From NCBI RefSeq assembly GCF_024648825.1, contig NZ_JANBBE010000019.1, positions 62,001-126,000 of the forward strand: DNA of 64,000 nt, read 5' to 3'. The first letter of the stretch is position 1; the number at the start of each line of letters is the position of its first letter. A model generated the notes under the pieces. That model worked only from the letters and a program-made list of their open reading frames with translations, did not search any database and was not told where the DNA came from. The DNA is from Lentzea californiensis (GTDB lineage: Bacteria; Actinomycetota; Actinomycetes; Mycobacteriales; Pseudonocardiaceae). Below, piece by piece: positions 35,579 through 44,099 of this stretch. The position numbers and the translations under genes were made by a program.

Positions 35579-36304
35579 TCAGCTGTCCTTCGGCGTGATC
35601 AGGCCACCGGAGAGGTGATCGAACTCTCCGCGCACGATTCGAGCCAAAAGATCGGCCGACTGCTCCACCGGGGTGAACCTGCCCGCGGCGCGCTGAGACC
35701 TCGACCACTCCGCGATCCTGAGCCGGTGCGGATCACCGGAGTCCATCGTGGCGCCGCGGCGCATCAGGCCTATGTCGACCATGCCGGGGTCGTAGCTCAG
35801 CACGGCGATCGGCCGGTGCTTCAGTTCGACCGCCAGGTTCTCGGTCAGCTTGATCACGGCCGCTTTGGACACCGAATACGCCGTGACGTAAGGCCATCGG
35901 TGCGCACCGGCGTTGCTGACCACGTTGATGATCCGTCCGCTCGTCATCGTGCGGATGGCGGCGTTCGCGGCGAACGCGGTGCCGCGCAGGTTCACCTCGA
36001 ACGTGTGCCACCAGTCGGTCTCGTCGACCTGCCACGTCGGACCGACGGGCCCGCCGAGCGCACCGTTGTTGACCAGCACGTCGATCCCGCCGAGGCTCTC
36101 GATCAGCTTGGCCGTCGCGTGCGGGTCCCCGAGGTCGGCCACGTGGGTCTCGACATCGACGCCCTGGGCCCTCAGTTCGGCTTCGGCGGTGCCGAGCGCC
36201 TCCTCGTCGCGACCGGTGAGGACGAGCTGATGTCCCTGCGTGCCAAGGACGCCGCTGAACGCCCTGCCGAGTTCCTTGGCGCCACCGGTGATCAGCACCT
36301 TCAC
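35579..36304 (-). CDS. Short-chain dehydrogenase/reductase (SDR)
   Basis: A 241-residue classical SDR. Seen are the Rossmann motif LITGGAKELGRAF, the adenine-region acidic stretch VADLGDPHA, NNG in DVLVNNGALGG, and the catalytic Ser-Tyr-Lys with Tyr and Lys in AYSVSKAAVIK. It uses NAD(P)H to reduce a carbonyl or oxidise an alcohol. The GTG overlaps the stop of the ligase gene by 4 bases (GTGA), so it belongs to the same operon as the phenylpropanoid-type enzymes. Its substrate in that pathway cannot be read from sequence; the PGMVDIG C-terminal region is variable in the family. Confidence 0.85.
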   Translation of the reverse strand: MKVLITGGAKELGRAFSGVLGTQGHQLVLTGRDEEALGTAEAELRAQGVDVETHVADLGDPHATAKLIESLGGIDVLVNNGALGGPVGPTWQVDETDWWHTFEVNLRGTAFAANAAIRTMTSGRIINVVSNAGAHRWPYVTAYSVSKAAVIKLTENLAVELKHRPIAVLSYDPGMVDIGLMRRGATMDSGDPHRLRIAEWSRSQRAAGRFTPVEQSADLLARIVRGEFDHLSGGLITPKDS

Positions 36305-37734
36305 TGAGAGGGGGCCTTCAGCAGGCGACGGAGGATCTTGCCCGACACGGACCTCGGTATCTCTCGCACGAACTCAACCTGGCGGATCTTCTTGTACGGC
36401 GCCACCTCCGCCGCCACGAACGCCATCAGTTCGTCCGCCGTGACGTCGCCTTGCGTGACCACGAAGGCTTTCGGGATCTCGCCGTTAACCCGATCGGGCG
36501 CACCGATCACCGCCGCGTCCCGGACCGCGGGATGACGCCGCAGCACCGCCTCCAGCTCGGCGGGCGCCACCTGGTACCCCTTGTACTTGATCATTTCCTT
36601 GATGCGGTCCACGACGTGGAACCGGCCGTTGTGGACGCGCACCAGATCCCCCGTGCGCAACCAGCCGTCCACGAAGGCGTCACGCGTGGCCTGCTCGTCA
36701 CCGAGGTAGCCGTCCATGACCTGCGGGCCGCGGATGAGCAGCTCGCCCTCCGCCGCGTCCGTCGTGGTGCCCGGTTCGACGATCCGCGCTTCCGTGCCCG
36801 GACACAGCACACCGACGCTCGCGGGGTCGGATTCCACGTCACCATCGAATGTCTGGTGCGTGCCACCGGCTTCCGTGAGGCCGTAGCCCTGGCGGACGGG
36901 TGCCTGGAGCTTGCGCTCGGCCTCCCGGCGGACGGTGTCGTCGAGTGGCGCGGCGCCGCAGAGGACGAGCTTGAGGCCGAGTTCCGGAACCGGTCCCTCG
37001 TGGTCCGCGATGGCGGCGGCGAGTGGCGGCACCAGGAACGCCCGCGTGACGCGGTGTTCTCCGAGGCGCCGCAGGTAGGTGCCGGCGTCGCTGCGGGGCA
37101 TGGTGACGAGCGTGGCGCCGCCGAGCAGACCGGAGTTGAGGATGACGGCGAAGCCGTAGACGTGGAAGAACGGCAGGTTCGCGGCGAGGACGTCGGTCTC
37201 GTCGATGCGCCAGCCAGGCCGGTGCTGCTCCAGGTTCGCGACGAGCGCGCGGTGGCTCAGTCCGACGGCCTTGGTGAGACCCGTTGTGCCGCTGGAGAAG
37301 AGGACGACGGCGGTGTCGCAGGGATTTCCCGGTGGGAGCGAATCTTCGTCGCTCGCGCTCGCGGGAAGGTCGTCGAGGTCGAGCGTCGTCGTGGCGTTCG
37401 CGAGTTCCTTCAGCCGCGTGATCTCCGGCGGCGTGAGCATCGGGTTGATGAGCGCGGCCGTCGCCCCCGCGGCCATGACCGCGTGCAGGCCGACGGCGTA
37501 GCGCGGCCGGTTGCCGCTGGCGATCGCGACGGTGTCACCGGGTTTGATCCCGTTGCGCACCAAGCCTTTGGCCGTCGTCTCGACCTGCCGTGCCAACTCG
37601 GCGTACGTGAGCGACTCGCCGGTGACGGCGTCCACGAGAGCGAGCTTGTCGTTGTGCCGCGCGTGTTCCAGCACGTGTGCGGGGACGGTGCGCTCGGGAA
37701 CGGCCACCGCGGGCAGGGGGCTGCGGTAGATCAC
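36301..37734 (-). CDS. 4-coumarate:CoA ligase-like acyl-CoA synthetase
   Basis: A 477-residue ANL-superfamily enzyme. Opening VIYRSPLPAVAVPERTVPAH is typical of bacterial 4CL. Seen are the AMP motif LFSSGTTGLTKAVGLSH, then GYGLTEAGGTH, the hinge GWLRTGDLVRVHNGRF and the catalytic Lys in VSGKILRRLL. It would make CoA thioesters of cinnamic acids through acyl-AMP. The GTG at 37734 is preferred to the ATG at 37770 because the latter lies inside a hairpin (37754-37782) that ends the upstream LytM gene and lacks a ribosome site. It is the first gene of the minus-strand aromatic set. Confidence 0.85.
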   Translation of the reverse strand: MIYRSPLPAVAVPERTVPAHVLEHARHNDKLALVDAVTGESLTYAELARQVETTAKGLVRNGIKPGDTVAIASGNRPRYAVGLHAVMAAGATAALINPMLTPPEITRLKELANATTTLDLDDLPASASDEDSLPPGNPCDTAVVLFSSGTTGLTKAVGLSHRALVANLEQHRPGWRIDETDVLAANLPFFHVYGFAVILNSGLLGGATLVTMPRSDAGTYLRRLGEHRVTRAFLVPPLAAAIADHEGPVPELGLKLVLCGAAPLDDTVRREAERKLQAPVRQGYGLTEAGGTHQTFDGDVESDPASVGVLCPGTEARIVEPGTTTDAAEGELLIRGPQVMDGYLGDEQATRDAFVDGWLRTGDLVRVHNGRFHVVDRIKEMIKYKGYQVAPAELEAVLRRHPAVRDAAVIGAPDRVNGEIPKAFVVTQGDVTADELMAFVAAEVAPYKKIRQVEFVREIPRSVSGKILRRLLKAPSQ

Positions 37735-37753
37735 TGGCTCGGCTCCGGTCTCC

Positions 37754-37782
37754 ACGCCGCCGCACCTCATGCACGGCGGCGT
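37754..37782 (-). terminator. Hairpin after the LytM peptidase gene
   Basis: A 9-bp stem ACGCCGCCG (37754-37762) with CGGCGGCGT (37774-37782) and an 11-base loop, 46 bases downstream of the minus-strand LytM stop. It covers an upstream ATG of the ligase gene and therefore helps choose the downstream GTG as its start. Confidence 0.6.
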
Positions 37783-37828
37783 GGCCGGAGACTATCGAGA
37801 GTTCTCGTGATCGTGTGACCGGATTCGG

Positions 37829-38785
37829 TCAGAGACTCACACCGCGCTCGGCCAGCCAGCCGACGGGGTTGACCTTCTGACCGCCCGCGACCCACACCTC
37901 GAAGTGCAGGTGCGGCCCGGTCGACTGGCCGCGGTTGCCGATCGTCGCGATCTGCTGCCCGGCCTTGACCTTCGCACCCTGCGCGACGTCGATGGTGTTC
38001 ATGTGCCCGTAGACGGTGATGGTGCCGTCCTCGTGCTGAACGCGAACCCACAGCCCGAACCCGGACGCGGGCCCGGCCTCGACGACGGTGCCGTCCAGGA
38101 CGGAGACGATCGGCGTGCCGATGGCGTTCGCGATGTCGACACCGTTGTGGCTGGTACCCCAGCGGGCACCGAACCCGGACGTGAACGACCCCTCGGCGGG
38201 CCGCACGCACTTGGGCCGCTTCGCCTCCTCCTCGGCGGCGATCCGCGCGGTCTCGGCCGCGACCCGCTCAGCCTCGGCCTTGGCGACCGCCTGCCGCTGC
38301 GCGTAGGCGCCCTCGGCGGACTTGAGCGCCTCGGCGAGGTGGAACTGCGCCTGGATCTGCTCGGCCTGCAACAGCTTGCGCGCCTCAGACCCGGTGCTGA
38401 CATTGTGGATCGTCTGCGGCCCCTGCGGCTGGGCCTCGGCCGTCATCACCGCGGCGAGGTTCTTGGTGGCCGCGACGGGGGCGATGATGCGGTCGACCGG
38501 GCTGACGGTGGTGGCCGCCTGGGCGAAACCGGCGCCGGCGATGGCGCCCGCGGCGACCACCACCGCAACTGCCTTCTTGCGATCCAGGTCCACCTTGGTG
38601 ATGACGTCCACCAGGGGACCCTTCGAACGATGCCGTGCCAAACCAGACTCCATGCACTCGGGGGAGTTCGGATGACCGCGCTTCGCCTGGCGTCGGGGGG
38701 CCTGGCTGCGGGCTTCGGGGGCCCGGTGGTGGACTGGACCGCTTCGGGGGTGATCCGTGTCCTTGCGGTTATCGAACCGTGACAT
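37829..38785 (-). CDS. Membrane-anchored M23-family (LytM) peptidoglycan endopeptidase
   Basis: A 318-residue protein: a long basic cytoplasmic tail (residues 1-70), one membrane helix (KKAVAVVVAAGAIAGAGF, about 70-88), a charged helix likely to form a coiled coil (about 135-190) and a C-terminal LytM domain (195-318). Zinc ligands are His213 and Asp217 in SHNGVDIA and His294 in GPHLHFEV, with catalytic His261 and His292. LytM proteins cut peptide cross-links in cell wall. The membrane-anchored form with a basic tail is characteristic of Pseudonocardiaceae. No ribosome site precedes the ATG, so the mRNA may be leaderless. Confidence 0.88.
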   Translation of the reverse strand: MSRFDNRKDTDHPRSGPVHHRAPEARSQAPRRQAKRGHPNSPECMESGLARHRSKGPLVDVITKVDLDRKKAVAVVVAAGAIAGAGFAQAATTVSPVDRIIAPVAATKNLAAVMTAEAQPQGPQTIHNVSTGSEARKLLQAEQIQAQFHLAEALKSAEGAYAQRQAVAKAEAERVAAETARIAAEEEAKRPKCVRPAEGSFTSGFGARWGTSHNGVDIANAIGTPIVSVLDGTVVEAGPASGFGLWVRVQHEDGTITVYGHMNTIDVAQGAKVKAGQQIATIGNRGQSTGPHLHFEVWVAGGQKVNPVGWLAERGVSL

Positions 38786-39439
38786 GCGACGCAAAACGTA
38801 ACCTCGTGTGACCGGCGCGGGCAAGCGAAGTGGGCGTTCAGGTGATTAGACCCACTTCTGGTTACTTTGGGTAGTCGAGTGGTTTAGGGCATGGTCAACG
38901 CGCTTTAGACCAATCTGCGGGTTGGTGTTTGTACTGGTCAGTCGCTTTATCGTGAAAGGTTTGCGGGGTGGCGGGGTGGGGAGCGGGCTTGGTTGGGCGG
39001 TTACTTCGGGTGGCTGGGTCGTTTGGGTGGGCTTGATGGGCTGACTTGGGCCTGGGCAGGTGTGCGGGCAGGCGTGTCGTCGCGAGGTGGGCGGCGAGAA
39101 CGCGCGGGTGGGTGGGCCGCGCGGGTCGGCTTGAGTGGTTGGCGCGGTTCCAGCGGGGTGGTCACCTGCCGTGCGGGCGGTCGCCTTGCGAGGGGCGGGC
39201 CGGTCACCACCGCTTCACCAGCAGGCCTAGGTTCACACGCCTCGGCTTCGCCCTTGCCGCTGGCGGCAGGGCGGCTCGGCTCTGCCGTTGCCCTCCCGCC
39301 CAACCCACCCGTCTCACTCCGCATCGGCTTCTCCACGCCAGCCCTACGCTGGTCGGCCGCTCCACGGCCTGATCACACCGGCCCCGCTCGGCCTCTGCCC
39401 GCCCCACCGGACACCTGCCTCCCCGCCCAACGCAAAGGA
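38786..39439. other. Intergenic region with strand asymmetry and a G-quadruplex motif
   Basis: About 650 bases between the LytM gene and a terminator. From 38960 to about 39190 the plus strand is G-rich with many GGG runs, and from 39230 to 39440 it turns C-rich, so the GC skew flips near the middle. A perfect 7-bp inverted repeat (AAGTGGG / CCCACTT) lies at about 38829-38861. Open frames over this part are artefacts of base bias: low in complexity, without ribosome sites and unlike any family. No gene is called. Confidence 0.55.
38965..38987 (+). promoter_or_regulatory. Canonical G-quadruplex motif
   Basis: Runs of G at 38965-38968, 38973-38976, 38978-38981 and 38985-38987 are separated by loops of 4, 1 and 3 bases, a textbook intramolecular G-quadruplex on the plus strand, about 180 bases upstream of the divergently read LytM gene. 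Confidence 0.6.
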
Positions 39440-39466
39440 CCGCCGGACGCGCGTGGCGTCCGGCGG
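39440..39466 (-). terminator. Intrinsic terminator of the penicillin-binding-protein gene
   Basis: A perfect 11-bp stem (CCGCCGGACGC with GCGTCCGGCGG) and 5-base loop, 20 bases after the minus-strand stop, followed on that strand by TCCTTTG. Confidence 0.8.
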
Positions 39467-39485
39467 CCCTGTGACCGTGCGGTCC

Positions 39486-41603
39486 TTACTTGTACCTGGC
39501 TGCGGCCGGCGGCAGTGGTGCCATCGGGAGACCCTCGTGGATCGCCTTCATCGCGTTGAACCAGGTGGGAGCGGCTACCTGGCCACCGAAGACGCCCTGT
39601 GAGCTGCCGGGGCAGAGGCGGATCGGGTTGGCGCAGATGACCTGCGGGTTGTTGCCGTCGGCGTAGGTCATGACGGCGCCCGCGTACTGCGGGGTCGCGG
39701 CCAGGAAGGCGACCGACTTGTGCTCTTCGGTGGTGCCGGTCTTGCCGATGGCCGGGCGGTTCCAGCCGGAGCCGGTCGCCGCGCCCGCTGCCGTGCCGCC
39801 GCCCGTCGTGTCGTGGGACATGCCCTGGGCCAGGCTGTTCGCCAGGTCCGGTTCCACGGCCTGCTCGCAGGGCATTTCCTTCAGCGGGACGTCCTTGCCG
39901 TAGCGGTCGATGACCTTTTCGACCGGGGTCGGCGGGCACCAGGTGCCGCTCGAGACGATGGTCGCTGCCACGTTGGCCAGTTCGAGGACGCTGGTGGCGC
40001 CGGGTCCGAGGGTGTACGAGCCGGCGTTGTTCTGCTTCGTCCAGTCGCCCTGGGACGGGCCGTTCGAGCCGTCGGACTTCAGGGGCTCCGCGCCGCGGTT
40101 GACGCCGGTGAGGGTCTCACGCATGCCGAGCTTGTAGGCCATGTCGACGACGTTGTTCAGGCCCGCCTGCTCCTGCAGGATCACGAAGCCCGTGTTCGGG
40201 GACGTCGCGAGGGCCTGGGTGAGCGTCATCTCCTCGGGGTAGTCGGCCGCGTTCTGGACGCGCCAGGCCTCGCCGCCGTTCGGGTAGACCCTGGAGTTGT
40301 AGACCTTCGGGACCTTGATCTTGCGGTCGATCCCGGTGACGCCGTTCTTCATCGCGGCGGCGGCGGTGAAGATCTTGTTCACCGAGCCGGGACCGAACGG
40401 CAGGACCTCGGCGGGCACGGGGCGGGCGACCTGGCCGAGCTCGGCCTTGTTGCCGTAGTCGCGGGAGGCGACGAGGGCGCGCACGCGGTGCTTGTCGGTG
40501 CCCGGCTGGACGACGGACATGACGTTCGCGATGCCGTTCTGGGTCTTCGGGACCTGCTGCTCGGCCGACTGCTTCGCGGCCTTGGTGGCCTTCGGGTCCA
40601 TCGTGGTCTTGATGGTGAGGCCGCCGCGCTGCAGCTGCTTGTTCGTGATGCCGGAGGCGCGCAGGTAGTCGAGCAGGTAGGAGCAGAAGAAGCCGTAGAT
40701 CGGGCCGTCACCGGCGCCGACGCAGCCCTTGGGCAGGATCTGCAGGTCCTCGACGATGCCCAGCGGCTGGGCCTTGAACTCGTCGGCCTTCTTCTTCGCC
40801 TCGGTCTCGTCGGAGCCGAACGCGCCGTTCTCGCGCATCTTGTCGATGACGATGTTGCGGCGCTCCAGCGCCTTGTCCGGGGAGGCACCGGGGTTCAGCG
40901 ACGACGGGCGGTTCGCGATCGCGGCGAGCAGTGCGGCCTGCGGAACCGTCAGCTTGTCGGCCGTGGTGTTGAAGTACGCCTTCGCGGCGGCACCGACGCC
41001 GTAGGTCTGGTTGCCCAGCGGCACGATGTTGAGGTAGCCGGTGAGGATCTCGTCCTTCGTCATCTGCTGCTCGAGCTGCAACGCGACGCGCGCCTCGCGC
41101 ATCTTGCGGCCGACGGTCGCCTCGGTGGCCTTCTCCCAGGCCTCCTGCTCGTTGTCGGCGCCGAGCACGAACGCCATGTAGTTCTTCACGTACTGCTGGG
41201 TGAGCGTCGACGCGCCCTGCGTCGCCCCACCGTCCACACCGGCCTTGGCGGCGGCACGGGCGATGCCCTGCCAGTCGACGCCCTGGTGGTCGTAGAACCG
41301 CTTGTCCTCGATGGCCAGGATCGCGCCCTTCATGGTGTCCGCGATGTCCTTGGTCTCCAACGGGATGCGGTACTGGTCGTACAGATAGGCGATCGGGTCG
41401 CCGTTCATGTCCTGAATGGTGGTGACGAGCGGTAGCTCACCCTTCGCGAGGTCACCCGACGTCTGGTCGACCGTGTCGGCCGCGCGGTTGGACGCGAGCC
41501 CGAGACCTCCGACGAACGGGAACACCATCGCAGCGAGGAGGACGCCCGCCGTCAGGCACAACCCCAGCAACTTGACCAAGCCTGACGCGCGTGCGGCGAA
41601 CAA
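39486..41603 (-). CDS. Class A penicillin-binding protein (transglycosylase/transpeptidase, PonA-type)
   Basis: A 705-residue bifunctional peptidoglycan synthase. A membrane helix (VKLLGLCLTAGVLLAAMVFPF) precedes the GT51 domain with the catalytic Glu in ILAIEDKRFYDHQGVDW and the GASTLTQQYVKN motif. The transpeptidase domain has the SxxK nucleophile in FGPGSVNKIF, SPNTGF and the KTG triad in AIGKTGTTEE. It extends glycan strands and cross-links them outside the membrane. The TTG at 41603 is chosen because AGGAG lies seven bases upstream; the TTG at 41624 has none. It stands alone with its own terminator. Confidence 0.9.
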   Translation of the reverse strand: MFAARASGLVKLLGLCLTAGVLLAAMVFPFVGGLGLASNRAADTVDQTSGDLAKGELPLVTTIQDMNGDPIAYLYDQYRIPLETKDIADTMKGAILAIEDKRFYDHQGVDWQGIARAAAKAGVDGGATQGASTLTQQYVKNYMAFVLGADNEQEAWEKATEATVGRKMREARVALQLEQQMTKDEILTGYLNIVPLGNQTYGVGAAAKAYFNTTADKLTVPQAALLAAIANRPSSLNPGASPDKALERRNIVIDKMRENGAFGSDETEAKKKADEFKAQPLGIVEDLQILPKGCVGAGDGPIYGFFCSYLLDYLRASGITNKQLQRGGLTIKTTMDPKATKAAKQSAEQQVPKTQNGIANVMSVVQPGTDKHRVRALVASRDYGNKAELGQVARPVPAEVLPFGPGSVNKIFTAAAAMKNGVTGIDRKIKVPKVYNSRVYPNGGEAWRVQNAADYPEEMTLTQALATSPNTGFVILQEQAGLNNVVDMAYKLGMRETLTGVNRGAEPLKSDGSNGPSQGDWTKQNNAGSYTLGPGATSVLELANVAATIVSSGTWCPPTPVEKVIDRYGKDVPLKEMPCEQAVEPDLANSLAQGMSHDTTGGGTAAGAATGSGWNRPAIGKTGTTEEHKSVAFLAATPQYAGAVMTYADGNNPQVICANPIRLCPGSSQGVFGGQVAAPTWFNAMKAIHEGLPMAPLPPAAARYK

Positions 41604-41699
41604 CCCGCAACTCCTTCCGAACAAACCCCAGAGACTCTCTACGTATTAAGTCGCGCGGGAGGCCCGTGAGGTTGCGTCCGCTGATCGACTGTTTTCAAC

Positions 41700-42734
41700 C
41701 TACCGGAGTAGTCGAAGGCCGATCGTCGGACTGGCCCTGCGCACCTCGACGCCCGTGTGGTCGGGGAGCAGGTCGTCCAGGAACCCGTAGCGCGACAGTT
41801 CTTCGTCCGGCCGCCTGCTCACCGTCCGCCACCAGACCGCGATGTCTCCCCAGCCCGGTGCCGACAGCGAACCACCGAAGTGCTGCACGGACAGCGCGGC
41901 GCACAGGTTCGCGAACCGCACCCGGTGTTCGAGCGGCCACCCGGCCAGAGTGCCCATCACGAACCCCGCGCCAAACACGTCACCGGCACCGGTCGCGTCG
42001 AGTTGGGCGACGTTGAGCCCGGGCACGTCCACGCATTCGCCGGTGGCGCTGTCGACCGCGACCGCTCCCCCGCCGCCCCGTGTGACGACCACCACCGGCA
42101 CGTGCTCGGCGAGTTGACGCGCCGCGGCCTCCGGGGTCTCGGTGCGGGTGTAGCCCTGCGCCTCCACGTGGTTCGGAAGGAACACGTCATAGCCGTCGAG
42201 CCTGCGCAGCAACTCCGGCGACCACGCACCGGTGCGGTCCCAGCCGATGTCGGCGAACAGCTTCGCGCCGTTCTCCTTCGCCGTGCGCACCCACTGCTCG
42301 TCCTCCGCCTGGATGTGCACGAAGGCCGCCCGTGTCGACGGCGGCGGAGAGAAGAGGTCATCGGCGATGACGGGCGACTTGTGCCCGTGCGTGACCATGC
42401 TGCGGTCACGCTCCATCGCCATGGACACGGTCACGGGCGAATGCCACCCGTAGAAGCGACGACAGTAAGAGAGGTCGACGCCCTCCTGGTCAGCCAGCAC
42501 GTCCCAGCAGAAGTCGCCGTACGCGTCCTCCCCGAACGCCGCCGCCAGCGCGGTCTTCAACTCGAGCCGGCGCAACGCCACGGCGAGGTTCGCGATGCCG
42601 CCGGGACACGACCCGAGTCCCTCGGCCCACACCTCGGTCCCCGGCTCCGGTGGCCGGGGCAGACCGGTGAAGATGATGTCGAGGAAAACGGTGCCGGTGA
42701 GCAGCACGTCGTAGGCGGGTTGCGGGTCGGCCAT
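41700..42734 (-). CDS. PfkB-family carbohydrate kinase
   Basis: A 344-residue ribokinase-like sugar or nucleoside kinase. Seen are DVLLTGTVFLDIIFTGLPRP, the GG substrate dipeptide in GSCPGGIANLAVALRRL, and the C-terminal anion-hole/base motif LDATGAGDVFGAGFVMG with Asp as catalytic base. The family uses ATP to phosphorylate ribose, fructose, adenosine or related sugars. A His-rich patch (VTHGHKSPV) near residue 117 is uncommon. Substrate cannot be told from sequence. The ATG at 42734 is 51 bases from the divergent MFS start. Confidence 0.83.
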   Translation of the reverse strand: MADPQPAYDVLLTGTVFLDIIFTGLPRPPEPGTEVWAEGLGSCPGGIANLAVALRRLELKTALAAAFGEDAYGDFCWDVLADQEGVDLSYCRRFYGWHSPVTVSMAMERDRSMVTHGHKSPVIADDLFSPPPSTRAAFVHIQAEDEQWVRTAKENGAKLFADIGWDRTGAWSPELLRRLDGYDVFLPNHVEAQGYTRTETPEAAARQLAEHVPVVVVTRGGGGAVAVDSATGECVDVPGLNVAQLDATGAGDVFGAGFVMGTLAGWPLEHRVRFANLCAALSVQHFGGSLSAPGWGDIAVWWRTVSRRPDEELSRYGFLDDLLPDHTGVEVRRASPTIGLRLLR

Positions 42735-42785
42735 GCGTAAACCTTGCCATCCGGGGCCGCTGGTCATGCGCTAGAAACAGCCCTC

Positions 42786-43982
42786 ATGGGGGTTCCGCTC
42801 AGGAAAAACGTCCAATTCCAGCTGCTGTGGATCGGTGCCGCCGTCTCCCAGTTGGGCACGCAGCTCACGACCATCGCCGTCCCCCTGCTGATCTTCGCGG
42901 TCACCGGGTCGGTCTTCTGGGCGGGCGTGATCGCGGGGGTGCGGTCGGCGGCTCTGGTCCTCGCCCAGATGCCGGCGGGCGTGTGGGTGGACCGCTGGGA
43001 CCGCGGCAAGGTCCTGGTCTTCAGCCAGACCACGCAGGCCGTTGTCATCGCGGCGATGGCGGCCAACGTCGTCACCGGCCTCGACTCCATCCCGCTGTTC
43101 CTCGTGCTCGCGGCGGTCGACGGCGTCTGCACCGCGTTCACCGGCCCCGCCCGCGCCACCGCGATCAAGGAGGTCGTGCCGCCCGGCCAGCTCAAGACCG
43201 CGTACGCGCAGGAGGAAGCGCGTACCCACGTGGCGTACCTGGTCGGCCCGTCCCTCGGCGCACTCCTGTTCGGCCTCGGCCGCTCGGTCCCGTTCGTCGG
43301 CGACGCCCTGTCGTTCCTGGTCGCCGCCATGTGCGCGTGGTTCGCCAAGATCCCGCCGCGAGCAGGGCAACGGCCGCGTCAGCCCATGCGCCAGGACCTG
43401 CGTGAGCCGTGGGCCTGGCTGCGGCACCAGCGGGGGCTGCGCAACATCGTCGCGATCTTCCTGGCCCTGAACCTGCTCGGCGTGGCCTCGATGCTCCCGG
43501 TCATGGTGCTGGTCAAGGAGCGGGGCGGCGCCGACTGGCTCGTCGGTCTGGTGCTCACCGGCATCGGCGTGGGCGGCGTCCTCGGCGCCCTGCTGGCGCC
43601 CAAGGTCACCATGACGCCTGCCCGGCTCATCGTCGCGGTGCTCACCGTCTTCGGCACGTGCACGATGGCGATGGCGCTCCCGTTCGGCGCGTGGTGGCCG
43701 TTCGTGCCGCTCATGCTCACCGCGATCGCCACCCCGATGCTCAACGTCTCCGTGGGCGCCGTCTTCACCGCGATGGTGCCCGACGACCTGATGGGCAGGA
43801 TGGACGCCGTTCTGAACTTCGTCAGCCGCGGGCTCACGCCGGTCGCCCCGGTGCTCGGCGCGTTCCTGGCGGACCTGGCCGGCGGCGCGGTCGCGTTGCT
43901 GGTGTTCGGCGCGTCGGCGCTGGTCACGACGGCGATCGCGGCGTTCGCGGATCTGGGGACGACGGTTCCGCAGCCGCATTGA
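42786..43982 (+). CDS. MFS exporter (EntS/MFS_3 type)
   Basis: A 398-residue membrane protein with about 12 hydrophobic segments. Opening VQFQLLWIGAAVSQLGTQLT is that of the MFS_3 / enterobactin-exporter group, and the antiporter-type motif WVDRWDRGKVLVFSQ follows helix 2, with a repeat around GRMDAVLNFVSRGLTPVAPV. Such proteins export siderophores, lipids or drugs in exchange for protons. The ATG at 42786 begins exactly at the family N-terminus. It is divergent from the PfkB kinase and ends in a large hairpin. Confidence 0.85.
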   Translation: MGVPLRKNVQFQLLWIGAAVSQLGTQLTTIAVPLLIFAVTGSVFWAGVIAGVRSAALVLAQMPAGVWVDRWDRGKVLVFSQTTQAVVIAAMAANVVTGLDSIPLFLVLAAVDGVCTAFTGPARATAIKEVVPPGQLKTAYAQEEARTHVAYLVGPSLGALLFGLGRSVPFVGDALSFLVAAMCAWFAKIPPRAGQRPRQPMRQDLREPWAWLRHQRGLRNIVAIFLALNLLGVASMLPVMVLVKERGGADWLVGLVLTGIGVGGVLGALLAPKVTMTPARLIVAVLTVFGTCTMAMALPFGAWWPFVPLMLTAIATPMLNVSVGAVFTAMVPDDLMGRMDAVLNFVSRGLTPVAPVLGAFLADLAGGAVALLVFGASALVTTAIAAFADLGTTVPQPH

Positions 43983-44038
43983 GGCGCGCGGCCGCGGTCC
44001 CTCCTCAAGCTCGGTCGGCGACCGCGGTCGAACGCCTC
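43981..44038. terminator. Two-tier hairpin after the MFS gene
   Basis: GAGGCG (43981-43986) pairs with CGCCTC (44033-44038), and CCGCGGTC (43992-43999) with GACCGCGG (44020-44027). It begins at the MFS stop codon and probably ends that transcript; transcription of the sigma gene from the other side also ends here or at the next hairpin. Confidence 0.6.
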
Positions 44039-44041
44039 GAT

Positions 44042-44068
44042 GCAGGACACTCCCCGTTGCTGTCCTGC
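44042..44068 (-). terminator. Hairpin after the sigma-factor gene
   Basis: An 8-bp perfect stem GCAGGACA with TGTCCTGC and an 11-base loop, 32 bases past the minus-strand sigma stop. It forms a tandem with the previous hairpin. Confidence 0.6.
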
Positions 44069-44099
44069 CGGCGAGACCTCGCCGCGCTCGTCGAGCGGG

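Noticed and set aside
38786..38960. A c-di-AMP (ydaO) riboswitch before the LytM gene
   Set aside because: Such riboswitches often precede cell-wall hydrolases in actinomycetes, but the conserved ydaO core is absent; only a 7-bp inverted repeat is present.
38993..39559. Open frames on both strands in the G/C-skewed intergenic region
   Set aside because: Low complexity, no ribosome site, no family-like sequence, and the frames follow from base bias.
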